From the NCBI RefSeq assembly GCF_008274785.1, contig NZ_VTPU01000016.1, forward strand, positions 1 to 64,000: a stretch of DNA of 64,000 nt. The letters run 5' to 3'. Made by a program: the position numbers and the translations under genes. The notes beneath the pieces are model-generated. The model did no database searches, was not told the DNA's origin, and saw only the letters and a list, made by a program, of their open reading frames with translations. How positions within the stretch are numbered: the stretch's first letter is position 1; every line of letters starts with the position of its first letter. Positions 17,168-24,308 of the stretch are shown piece by piece. This stretch comes from Halomonas eurihalina. GTDB lineage: Bacteria; Pseudomonadota; Gammaproteobacteria; Pseudomonadales; Halomonadaceae.

Positions 17168-18356
17168 GGTTATTTCAGCATTAGCCTTTGCCTTCATCAA
17201 GAAATATGCACCATGATTCGCTGCATTTAGCCCGCCATCGTGGACCGTACCTAGATCGCTTGGAGTAACATTCCGCGTTGGCCATATTTTGTTATTTGTA
17301 GTTAACTTATCCAAATTCAACTTATTTAACTCAAGAAACAAGCAGTCTTCTTTTTCACCTCTTGCAACACCGTCTGCCCAATAAGCCATCGAACTAGCAA
17401 TAATGTCTGCAACCTGTAATTGAGGATGCGATTCAGAGCTTGAAAATTTCAAACCCTTTCCTCTTAAGGGTAACTTAAACTTCCGTCTGTCATAACCAAG
17501 CTCTATAGAACTTTGGATCCAATCCATAAACTGGGAAAACATAACTTTTTGTTTTTCAATACTATGGGAATCATCATGAATGATATAAAACCCTTTTGGA
17601 TGCACGTTTCCCCAGCTTACACATTGTGATAATAATGCTGGTATTGATGGGTCAAGTGATGTCTTATCGATCCCATTCAGCGCATCATGCACATAATTTC
17701 GAGTATGCAGGATCAAATTAAGATCTTCTTTAAAATCTTCATTAATTGAATTTTCTTTAAGGACCTCTACACTCTGATAAAACAAACTTATTGATTCTTC
17801 AGACTGTTCTTTAACCATGTTAACGAACGATTCATACATAGCCTGGACTCGATCCTGACCACAAAACGCAGGCATGCAATAGAACCACATATTTGAAAGC
17901 CCTATGCTTGCTCCATTTACATATAAATCATGGCCATTTAGGTGGAGCATGTGTTCAATTAGGAGGTCAACTATCTTAGTAGTCACCATAAAGCTTTTAT
18001 AAAAAAAGCTATACTTTCACATAATCTTTATTTATAAGTCGATGGCTCATTAGCCTTACAATTCCATCTTGCCCAGACTTCCGGCGCTTTAAATTTTTGA
18101 AATGAGCCTCTAAAGGTGATTTTGAGCCTGTCAGTGCAAGCAACTTCTCAGCTTCGCTATTAGAATATTTACAGCCCGAGAGCGTGAAAATCGGTTGACT
18201 TTCGTCAACTATATTATGACCAGTATTTCCAGACTCATCCAAGTAGATAGTTGCTATCTTGGATTTTTCAGCATTAGCTTTGGCCCTAGAAGCCCTCAGC
18301 TTATCTCTTTTATTTGCTAACTTCTTTTTCCTATTAGTTTGACTATTACGACTCAT
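17162..18356 (-). pseudogene. Cassette 2: DUF3800 protein split by a frameshift
   Basis: The upstream frame (18009-18356) starts with a basic leader (NRKKKLANKRDKLRASRAKA) and then IATIYLDESGNTGHN, the YLDESG motif that opens DUF3800. It stops after INKDYVKV. The downstream frame (17162-17989) continues the domain with FMVTTKIVDLLIEHMLHLNG, HDLYVNGASIGLSN, FYIIHDDS and the C-terminal QLQVADIIASSMAYWADG. The frames join across 17990-18012, where a run of seven A (- strand T) bases is an obvious slippage site. DUF3800 has an RNase H-like fold with acidic residues and may be a nuclease; several members occur near defence genes. It could still be two short proteins or be restored by programmed slippage. 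Confidence 0.75.
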
Positions 18357-18375
18357 TCAATTCCCCTGTGAGGTC

Positions 18376-18465
18376 ACTTAACGTAAAGGTAACCGGCGCC
18401 GGAGCGACAGCGGAGGGAACCAAAAGCGCCACGCTTTTGGCGTCCGGTTGACCGCTTGGTTAGAG
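18376..18465 (-). repeat. attC site 1
   Basis: On the - strand R'' is CTCTAAC (18465-18459) and R' is ACTTAAC's complement GTTAAGT (18382-18376), 90 bp. CCAAAAGCG and CGCTTTTGG form a 9-bp internal hairpin, and CCGGACGCC/GGCGCCGG arms lie either side. R'' is the exact complement of the opening GTTAGAG at 19088-19082. It shares CCGCTGTCGCTCC with attC7. Confidence 0.9.
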
Positions 18466-19074
18466 CAGGCCTGCACGGCTTAGCCCCTGGTGCACGGCAT
18501 CGACGAATTGATGGAACTCTTGAGTCTGGCGCGCTCTTCCAGCTGCATTGAGAGACTCGAAGAAAGTATTCCTCAGTCCACGGGATAGCTCTAATTGGAC
18601 ACCAGCTCCGTTCGTTCCGCGATTGCAGATATTCAGTGGCGATTTCCCTTGAAGGTTAGGGTTTTCATGTTCTCGCACAGTAAAGCCTGCATCTAAAAGT
18701 GCGTTGTTTATATGGGAGCGAAGCATCATGTCGGCACCGCCGGTAAATACCGTAGCCTCTTGGCTGTTTTCTCCATGTATCGCCACCGCAGTACGAGCCC
18801 CCGCGACTACTTCGATACAACGAGGTTCATCGAAGTTTGTGCTGGTAATATGCAACTCCCTGTTCTGCGTTGCCTTTGTGCCCTCAAAAACCGCGAAACT
18901 AAGTTGATTACCAGCAATAGCGATGGCCAACTCTGATGTGCCCGGCTCAATTGCCCCTCCATGAGGTGCGATTGAAGCCACCATCGCCCCTTCTCGCAAC
19001 GCCACCCGAACGCGGAAGTCACGTCCTTCGGTTTGCTCTGCTATTAGCGCTTCAAAATTCGAGTATTTATCCAT
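18460..19074 (-). CDS. Cassette 1: poly-gamma-glutamate hydrolase-like protein
   Basis: A 204-residue protein matching the PghP/YmaC family of zinc-dependent poly-gamma-glutamate hydrolases: ASIAPHGGAIEPGTSELA (His and Glu zinc ligands in HGGxIExGT), ELHITSTNFDEPRCIEV, TAVAIHGEN (third ligand) and the C-terminal NICNRGTNGAGVQLELSRGLR. The family is known from Bacillus and its phages, where it degrades capsule. There is no signal peptide, so it acts in the cytosol or is released by lysis. ATG at 19074 is chosen over the TTG at 19077. It is the first cassette, next to attI, so it would be the best expressed from the cassette promoter. The stop codon lies in R'' of attC1. Confidence 0.85.
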   Translation of the reverse strand: MDKYSNFEALIAEQTEGRDFRVRVALREGAMVASIAPHGGAIEPGTSELAIAIAGNQLSFAVFEGTKATQNRELHITSTNFDEPRCIEVVAGARTAVAIHGENSQEATVFTGGADMMLRSHINNALLDAGFTVREHENPNLQGKSPLNICNRGTNGAGVQLELSRGLRNTFFESLNAAGRARQTQEFHQFVDAVHQGLSRAGLL

Positions 19075-19080
19075 CAAGTC

Positions 19081-19160
19081 GCTCTAACAGATATTAGATA
19101 GCACACTCGTTTATTAACTTAAACGAGCACGCGCGTTTAACGATCTTATTCATTTTACTA
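19081..19160 (-). other. Candidate attI site
   Basis: The - strand reads GTTAGAGC at 19088-19081 where the first cassette begins, the expected attI x attC crossover. The upstream 70 bp is AT-rich (CGTTTAAGTTAATAAACG-like sequence around 19112-19137) between the array and the intI remnant, where attI must be. The crossover GTTAGAG departs from strict GTTRRRY at its last base. The outer limit is approximate. Confidence 0.6.
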
Positions 19161-19191
19161 TATTCCGCATAACTATATGATCTTGAAAGAA

Positions 19192-19219
19192 AATATAAGC
19201 ACCCCTGCAGCCTATCCAA
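19192..19219 (-). promoter_or_regulatory. Candidate cassette promoter Pc
   Basis: On the - strand TTGGAT (19219-19214), a 16-bp spacer and TATATT (19197-19192) point into the array about 115 bp before the first cassette gene. Integrons drive cassettes from a promoter in attI or intI. The -35 matches consensus weakly. Confidence 0.35.
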
Positions 19220-19294
19220 AACTCGCGTGCTTGCGCGTTTTTCGGAAACCAATAAAACTGTACATACACCCATATAAAGAGCAACGGATATGGC

Positions 19295-19596
19295 ATGGAT
19301 ATGCACAGCAGGTCGCCGAAGCTGATGGATCGGGTCAAGGCGACCATGAGGGTGAAACGCTACAGTCCCCGCACCGAGCAGACTGACTGCTACTGGATTC
19401 GCTTCTTCATACGATTCCACGGGGTGCGCCATTCCGTCAGCATGGGAGAACCTCAGGTCCACGCTTTCTGGAGCACCTGGCGATCCAGCGTCATGTCGCA
19501 GCGGTCACCCATAACCAGGCACTGAATGCCCTTGGCTTTCTCTATTGCTATGTGCTGGGCAGCGAGTTTGCGGGTGTTCGTGGCCCTCTGGGATGA
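19295..19596 (+). pseudogene. Integron integrase (intI) remnant
   Basis: The first frame gives SRSPKLMDRVKATMRVKRYS followed by PRTEQTDCYWIRFFIRFHG and VRHSVSMGEPQVHAF, a clear match to the N-terminal SAM-like domain of IntI tyrosine recombinases. At about 19467 one base is missing; in the next frame the match continues FLEHLAIQRHVAAVTHNQAL and NALGFLYCYVLGSEF. After this the catalytic domain (R...HxxR...Y) is absent, and the frame ends AGVRGPLG-stop, which resembles the usual IntI C-terminus (GVRSPLD). So the gene has a -1 frameshift and probably a large internal deletion. It reads divergently from the cassettes, as intI does. Confidence 0.85.
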
Positions 19597-19755
19597 GTCG
19601 GCTGGGGCGCGGTCACGCTACCGCCACCTACCCTGCACGTCGCGATGGCGCTCCCTGCGGTAGTCTCCGGCGTATTTTGATTATGTCGTTATCACGGCGA
19701 TCTCGGCCACCTTGAATTTGAGCCTAATCAACCGGGCATATAAGTGCAAAGCGGG

Positions 19756-19787
19756 GATGGGCGGGATGCAGGCCGCTCCCGCCCATC
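19756..19787 (-). terminator. Hairpin downstream of the tautomerase gene
   Basis: GATGGGCGGGA (19756-19766) pairs perfectly with TCCCGCCCATC (19777-19787), an 11-bp stem with a 10-nt loop, 25 bp after the tautomerase stop. The T content after it on the - strand is low, so it is a moderate terminator. Nothing else is recognised in 19597-19755. Confidence 0.65.
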
Positions 19788-19811
19788 AAGCATTTCGGTA
19801 ATGTGCTATGG

Positions 19812-20198
19812 CTATACCTTGACCGAGTATTTGAGGTCTCGTGCTTCGTCGCCGGTCATGCCTCGGAAGCCCCAACAGTGCGGAGGTTGTTCCTTGAGCG
19901 TCACTTCCACATCCACGGGGGCAAGACCTACCTCAGCCTCCAGGCGCTGAAAGATCGCCTTGATCAGGGCTTTCTGGGTCTCCGCCGAGCGTCCCTGCAT
20001 CATATTGATCTCGATGGCCGTATAGGCCGGCGTTCGGCCACCTGGGTAGTAGAAATCCTCGGCGTCCATCGGAATGAAACGATGTGCCCTCTTGTCCTCC
20101 GGCATTCCCAGTACCGACTGCATGCAGCCATGGATAACATCGGAGAGCTGGGCCTTGATGGGATTCAGGTGTTCCTTGATGCCATAGATGACTATCAC
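19812..20198 (-). CDS. Tautomerase family protein
   Basis: A 128-residue protein opening MIVIYGIKEHLNPIKAQLSD and carrying FYYPGGRTPAYTAIEINMMQ then GRSAETQKALIKAIFQRLEA, the second beta-alpha-beta unit of the tautomerase/MIF superfamily, with a GLAPVDVEVTLKEQPPHCWGFRG-type end. Most tautomerases use an N-terminal proline after Met removal; here residue 2 is Ile, so classic Pro-1 catalysis is not expected. The start codon is GTG at 20198 with AGGAGACATC upstream. It lies 62 bp after the dihydroxyacetone kinase gene on the same strand and could be co-transcribed. Confidence 0.8.
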   Translation of the reverse strand: MIVIYGIKEHLNPIKAQLSDVIHGCMQSVLGMPEDKRAHRFIPMDAEDFYYPGGRTPAYTAIEINMMQGRSAETQKALIKAIFQRLEAEVGLAPVDVEVTLKEQPPHCWGFRGMTGDEARDLKYSVKV

Positions 20199-20260
20199 GA
20201 TGTCTCCTGTACGGTATAACGCCGCCTTCGTCGGGGAAGATGCCCGGCGGCCATATCACA

Positions 20261-21925
20261 TTATGGTCGTGCCAATGCCTCGAACACGCGTGCCACGGCT
20301 TCGGCACCGGGGTCGACGATGCCTTCCAGCGCGCTCTCCGGCACATAGGCCGAACGCCCCGCCTTGGCCGTGGTCAGCGAGGCGGTAGCTAGTGCACCGG
20401 TGCGCGCCGCCTGGGCGGCTTCCGCCAGCGTATTGCCGTGTTGCAGCGACTCGATCGCCGGCACCAGGGCATCGAGCATGGTGCGATCCCCGGGTCGAGC
20501 ACCGCCGTATTGCTGCATCTTCCTGACACCCGCCGCGAGCGCGTCCCCTGGATTGTCACCGCGCCCCAGTGCGCCGCCTGCCGCCGTGAACAGGATCGAG
20601 AGCAGTACGCCGCTGGAGCCGCCCATGTCTCGGGCCAGTAGCTGGCCGATACCCGTGAATAATGGAGACAGGGAGCCAGTGTCCAGGCACTGGGCATCGA
20701 GTGCCTTGGCGATGCTGTCGGCGCCACTCTGCATGCTGGCCCCGGCATCGCCGTCACCAGTCTTGGCATCCAGGGCGTCCAGCTCCTCGCGCGACTCGCG
20801 CAATGTCTCGATCACCCGCCACAGCACCGCTGATGTCTCGCTATTCTGCGGAGCATCGTCGGCCAGGGCGTCGTGGCCCTGGGCCGTGTCGGGTGTGAAG
20901 GTGGGCGCCTGGCGCACGCCATGAACGCCCGGCCAGGCGGGAGCGTTCGTCGGTGCCGTGAGGGCAGCCAGCAGTTCGGGCGTGCCGGGCACCAAGGTGA
21001 CAGAAAAACCGTGCATGTCGAGCGAGGTCATCAGCGGCGCGGGGCCGATCAAATGACTGACCCGCTCCTCACCCAGCTGGCGTAACAGGCACTCGGTCAG
21101 CACGCCCATCTCCTGGGACGAGCAACTGCCCAGGTTGTTGAGCATGGTCACCCAGGCGGTGTCGGATGACGAACCAGGGGCAGACACAGGCGCCACTGCC
21201 TGGAGCAACGGCTCCAGCACCAGGCGCATCGCGTCATCCGCACTTTGAGGGTCGACCGCACGGGTTCCAGGTTCGTTATGAATGCCAAGCCCCAGCTCGG
21301 GGGAACGCGTTGACGCCGGCTGACCGGGCTGTGCGGCGGGTTTGAGCGCCATGCCCAATGACCCCATCCGTTCGCAGAGTGCCCGAGTGCGCTGTTGAAT
21401 CTCGGCAAGCGACGCGCCCTGGCTTGCCAGGTAGCCGGCCAGCTTGTGTACCAGCAGTGTGCCGGCAATACCGCGTGGCTGCGGCGCTTCGGCGATGGCG
21501 ACATCATCGGCGACGATCACCATCTCGACATTGAGCCCTTCGCCGCGGGCACGCTCGGCCGCCAGGCCAAAATTCAGCCGATCGCCGGTATAATTCTTGA
21601 CCACCAGCAAGCAGCCGGCATCGCCACAGACTTCACGGATGGCTGCCAGAATCGGCTCGACGCTGGGCGAGGCAAACAGATTGCCGGAAATGACCCCGGT
21701 CAGCATGCCATCGCCGATAAAGCCGGCATGGGCGGGCTCATGGCCGGCACCGCCACCGGATAGCACGGCCACCTGCCGGCTGCCCTCTCGCTGTCTGTCC
21801 CAATCGCCCCTGACCAGAATCCGCAGACCACTTTCCGGCTCGGCAATGCGCAGGTCCGCGGTAGCAGCCGCTACATGAAGAATGTCGTCGACGACACGCT
21901 CGGGCGCGTTATAAAAGCGTTCCAT
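20261..21925 (-). CDS. Dihydroxyacetone kinase (DhaK-DhaL fusion, ATP-dependent type)
   Basis: A 554-residue protein with an N-terminal DhaK domain (VAVLSGGGAGHEPAHAGFIG, KNYTGDRLNFGLAAERAR, ELGLGIHNEPGTRAVDP with the histidine that binds dihydroxyacetone covalently) and a C-terminal DhaL domain (LDALDAKTGDGDAGASMQSG with the Mg-binding aspartates, MGGSSGVLLSILFTA, KMQQYGGARPGDRTMLDAL). The fused form uses ATP rather than PEP. It feeds dihydroxyacetone from glycerol oxidation into glycolysis. ATG at 21925 has GGAGAA upstream and starts MERFYNAPERVVDDIL. No PTS partner (DhaM) is adjacent, as expected for the ATP-dependent type. Confidence 0.94.
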   Translation of the reverse strand: MERFYNAPERVVDDILHVAAATADLRIAEPESGLRILVRGDWDRQREGSRQVAVLSGGGAGHEPAHAGFIGDGMLTGVISGNLFASPSVEPILAAIREVCGDAGCLLVVKNYTGDRLNFGLAAERARGEGLNVEMVIVADDVAIAEAPQPRGIAGTLLVHKLAGYLASQGASLAEIQQRTRALCERMGSLGMALKPAAQPGQPASTRSPELGLGIHNEPGTRAVDPQSADDAMRLVLEPLLQAVAPVSAPGSSSDTAWVTMLNNLGSCSSQEMGVLTECLLRQLGEERVSHLIGPAPLMTSLDMHGFSVTLVPGTPELLAALTAPTNAPAWPGVHGVRQAPTFTPDTAQGHDALADDAPQNSETSAVLWRVIETLRESREELDALDAKTGDGDAGASMQSGADSIAKALDAQCLDTGSLSPLFTGIGQLLARDMGGSSGVLLSILFTAAGGALGRGDNPGDALAAGVRKMQQYGGARPGDRTMLDALVPAIESLQHGNTLAEAAQAARTGALATASLTTAKAGRSAYVPESALEGIVDPGAEAVARVFEALARP

Positions 21926-21982
21926 AAGTTCTCCGCGGGACCACAAGGACGAAATACGTTAAAGCTACCAGTTTATGCATGA

Positions 21983-22408
21983 TCAAACACGATATCCCAT
22001 GACAATCTCGGCATGACCGGTATTTTCATCGACCTGCTCGCCAAGCGAAACAAAGCCGTGATTCTCATAAAACCTGACGCTTGGCGCATTCTCTCTGTAG
22101 ACTGTCAGGCGCAGCTCCTCTCTTCTGCCCTTGGCATCATCCAGCAACGTTGTTCCGATCCCTTGTCCCTGCAGGCCGGGATCCACGAAGATGGCCGCCA
22201 GGGTGTCCTCGAACAAGCTATAAAACCCGACGACTCGATCATTGCGCTCATAGACGAACGTCTCCGAAGCGGGGATATACCTGTCGCGCATCTCACCGAC
22301 TTTCGACTCCCAGAACTCTGGATCGACAAACCCATGGGCCTTAATTGATGCTGAAAGCCAGATATCCAGGACTTGATCGATATCCTCTTCCCGATACGTG
22401 CGAATCAT
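21983..22408 (-). CDS. GNAT family N-acetyltransferase (YjaB-like)
   Basis: A 141-residue single-domain GNAT. MIRTYREEDIDQVLDIWLSA starts the fold, LAAIFVDPGLQGQGIGTTLL is motif A with the acetyl-CoA loop QGQGIG near residue 80, and ENAPSVRFYENHGFVSLGEQ is motif B. The overall pattern resembles E. coli YjaB. The substrate is unknown. It stands alone between the kinase gene and the symporter operon. Confidence 0.88.
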   Translation of the reverse strand: MIRTYREEDIDQVLDIWLSASIKAHGFVDPEFWESKVGEMRDRYIPASETFVYERNDRVVGFYSLFEDTLAAIFVDPGLQGQGIGTTLLDDAKGRREELRLTVYRENAPSVRFYENHGFVSLGEQVDENTGHAEIVMGYRV

Positions 22409-22517
22409 ATCGCTTCCCTACCCCCTGAAACTCAGCATACTGTCAGACAACATCAAAAACTCTTTCACTTGTAACCCTGATTACCATGCCACCACTCCCG
22501 CCCGGAGGGTTGATAAT

Positions 22518-24035
22518 TCACTGCTGCAGGCAGTCGCTGGGGCGGTGAACGTTTCCGTCACCGAGTCGGGTGAGGCCGTGTGGGGCGGAGATGCGGAAGA
22601 AGCGCTCGACGACATCGGCCTGGGTAGGCGCGGTCACCAACGAGACGATGACGAACACCGGCAGGTTGAGCATCAACCCCCAGAAACCGGCGTGGATGCC
22701 CAGCGGGTGCTTCCACAGAGTGGTGAAGACCACGGTCACCACGAAGCCGGCGATGATGCCCGCCAGCACGCCCAGCCTGGAGGCACGCGGCCACAGGAAC
22801 ATGCCGATGAAGGCCGGCATCACCTGGGTGGCGAAGCCCAGCCCGACCAGCAGGATCATCACCAGGCTGCCCGGCTCGGCGATGGCCAGCGGGGCGATCA
22901 CCAGGGCCATCAGCGGCAGGATCATCCAGCGCGCCAGCTTCCCGGTGAAGGCATCGGAGAGGCCAAACAGCGGCTGCAGCACGTCCCGGCTCCAGGAGAG
23001 CGCCACCGAGTGGATGAACGGCTCGCTGGAGGACATCGAGGCGGCCAGGGTGCCGGCACCGAGCAGCCCGACCAGCACGACCGGCAGGTGCTGCATGGCG
23101 TACTCCAGCACCACGGTGTCGGCGCGGGCCAGGTCGGGCAGCGCGAAGATGCCGATGAAGCCCACCACTACCATCGGCAGGATCACCACGTAGTAGGTCG
23201 GCAGCCAGGTGGCGCTGCGCCGGATGGTGCGCGCCGAGGAGGCACTCATCCATTGGGTCCACACCGGCGGCATGAAGGAGAACATCGAGACGATGACGGA
23301 GGTCGTCCAGAAGCTGAAGCTCATGTCGCCGCCAGCGCCGGGCAGGGTCAGGAACTCGCCATGCTCGGCCTGGAGTCGCGTGAACAGCGCGCCGACATCG
23401 AGCCCACCGGTAGCGCTGTGCAACGCCCAGAGCCCCACGGCCCAGGCCACCACCAGCATCAGCACGCCCTGGAAGGCGTTGGTCCGGCCGATGGCGCGCT
23501 GGCCACTGACGAACAGGTAGACGGCGATGCAGGCCAGCACCAGCGGCACGCCAAGCCATATCGGAATCGCCCCGCCGCTCATCACGTTGAGGATGTAGGC
23601 GGAGCCGATAGTCTGCAGCACTGCGTAGGCGATCGAACCGATCGACATCACCAGCGATGCCAGGGCGCCCAGCAGCGGGCTCTGGTAGCGGTCGGCAATG
23701 GCACTGGCCTGGGTCACATGGCCGAAACGCTCGCCGAACTGCCACACCTTGGGGCCGACGTACCAGGCCACCAGCGCCAGATAGGCGAGATAGACGGCCA
23801 CGTAGAATACCGGCACGCCCTTGGAATAGGCCCAGCCCGGCGCGCCCATGAAGGTGTAGGCGCTGACGCTGCCGGCGGCGATCAGCAGGTAAAGCGTTAC
23901 CGGGCCCATGCTGCGCCCGGCCACGCCCCATTCCTCAAGGCTGTTCATACGCCGCCCGCCCCGGGCGCGCAGGCCGATGAACATGGCGATGGCGACATAG
24001 GCCAGGGTGATGAGCAGCGGCCAGGGGCTAGTCAT
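22518..24035 (-). CDS. Sodium:solute symporter (SSS family)
   Basis: A 505-residue membrane protein with about 13 hydrophobic segments. SSS landmarks include GRSMGPVTLYLLIAAGSVSA and YTFMGAPGWAYSKGVPVFYV early, and LLGAGTLAASMSSSEPFIHS around residue 330, the sodium-site region. ATG at 24035 has AAGGAGGACCACC and overlaps the stop of the small upstream membrane gene. The substrate is not evident; the linked amidase suggests an amide, amino acid or carboxylate. Confidence 0.9.
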   Translation of the reverse strand: MTSPWPLLITLAYVAIAMFIGLRARGGRRMNSLEEWGVAGRSMGPVTLYLLIAAGSVSAYTFMGAPGWAYSKGVPVFYVAVYLAYLALVAWYVGPKVWQFGERFGHVTQASAIADRYQSPLLGALASLVMSIGSIAYAVLQTIGSAYILNVMSGGAIPIWLGVPLVLACIAVYLFVSGQRAIGRTNAFQGVLMLVVAWAVGLWALHSATGGLDVGALFTRLQAEHGEFLTLPGAGGDMSFSFWTTSVIVSMFSFMPPVWTQWMSASSARTIRRSATWLPTYYVVILPMVVVGFIGIFALPDLARADTVVLEYAMQHLPVVLVGLLGAGTLAASMSSSEPFIHSVALSWSRDVLQPLFGLSDAFTGKLARWMILPLMALVIAPLAIAEPGSLVMILLVGLGFATQVMPAFIGMFLWPRASRLGVLAGIIAGFVVTVVFTTLWKHPLGIHAGFWGLMLNLPVFVIVSLVTAPTQADVVERFFRISAPHGLTRLGDGNVHRPSDCLQQ

Positions 24036-24261
24036 GGTGGTCCTCCTTGCGCTCGAGGACACGATTGGCGATCAGCATGACGGCGAAACAGGCGAAGATC
24101 ACCAGATAGCTCCACACCACCAGCAGCGGCAGGCCCAGCACCAGCACGGCGCGGTTCACCCAGCCGATGACCGGCCAGATGCCGGCCGCCACCACGGCGA
24201 CGAAGACGATCAGCAGCACCCAGCCGGCGCGACTGGTGGGCAGGACGACAAGACGAGACAT
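24028..24261 (-). CDS. DUF3311-type small membrane protein, symporter partner
   Basis: A 77-residue protein with two hydrophobic helices, GWVLLIVFVAVVAAGIWPVI and LVLGLPLLVVWSYLVIFACF, ending in the basic-acidic tail NRVLERKEDHHD. Small proteins of this kind are commonly encoded just before SSS transporters. The start at 24261 has GGGAG upstream; the longer frame to 24336 lacks support. It overlaps the symporter gene by 8 bp, implying coupled translation. Confidence 0.8.
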   Translation of the reverse strand: MSRLVVLPTSRAGWVLLIVFVAVVAAGIWPVIGWVNRAVLVLGLPLLVVWSYLVIFACFAVMLIANRVLERKEDHHD

Positions 24262-24308
24262 GATGCGGATCTCCCACGATGACGAGACGAGACAGTTGAC
24301 CGAGAAGC

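Larger units (their letters stand above)
12325..19596 (-). mobile_element. Decayed chromosomal integron: about seven gene cassettes with attC sites, attI region and intI remnant
   Basis: All cassette genes read leftward from an attI region near 19088, and an integrase remnant reads rightward beyond it, the standard integron layout. The region is AT-rich relative to its GC-rich flanks. Genes are separated by sequences bounded by RYYYAAC-like and GTTRRRY-like boxes. The first bases of a cassette and the R'' box of its attC are complementary: GTTAGAG/CTCTAAC for cassette 1, GTTAAGT/ACTTAAC for 2, GTTATGT/ACATAAC for 6 and GTTAACG/CGTTAAC for 7. Stop codons of six cassettes fall inside R'', as is common. 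The integrase is broken, so the array is probably frozen unless an integrase is supplied in trans. Confidence 0.9.

Noticed and set aside
19094..19462. 122-residue - strand frame over the attI/intI region
   Set aside because: The + strand of the same DNA encodes the IntI relic; the - strand frame matches nothing.
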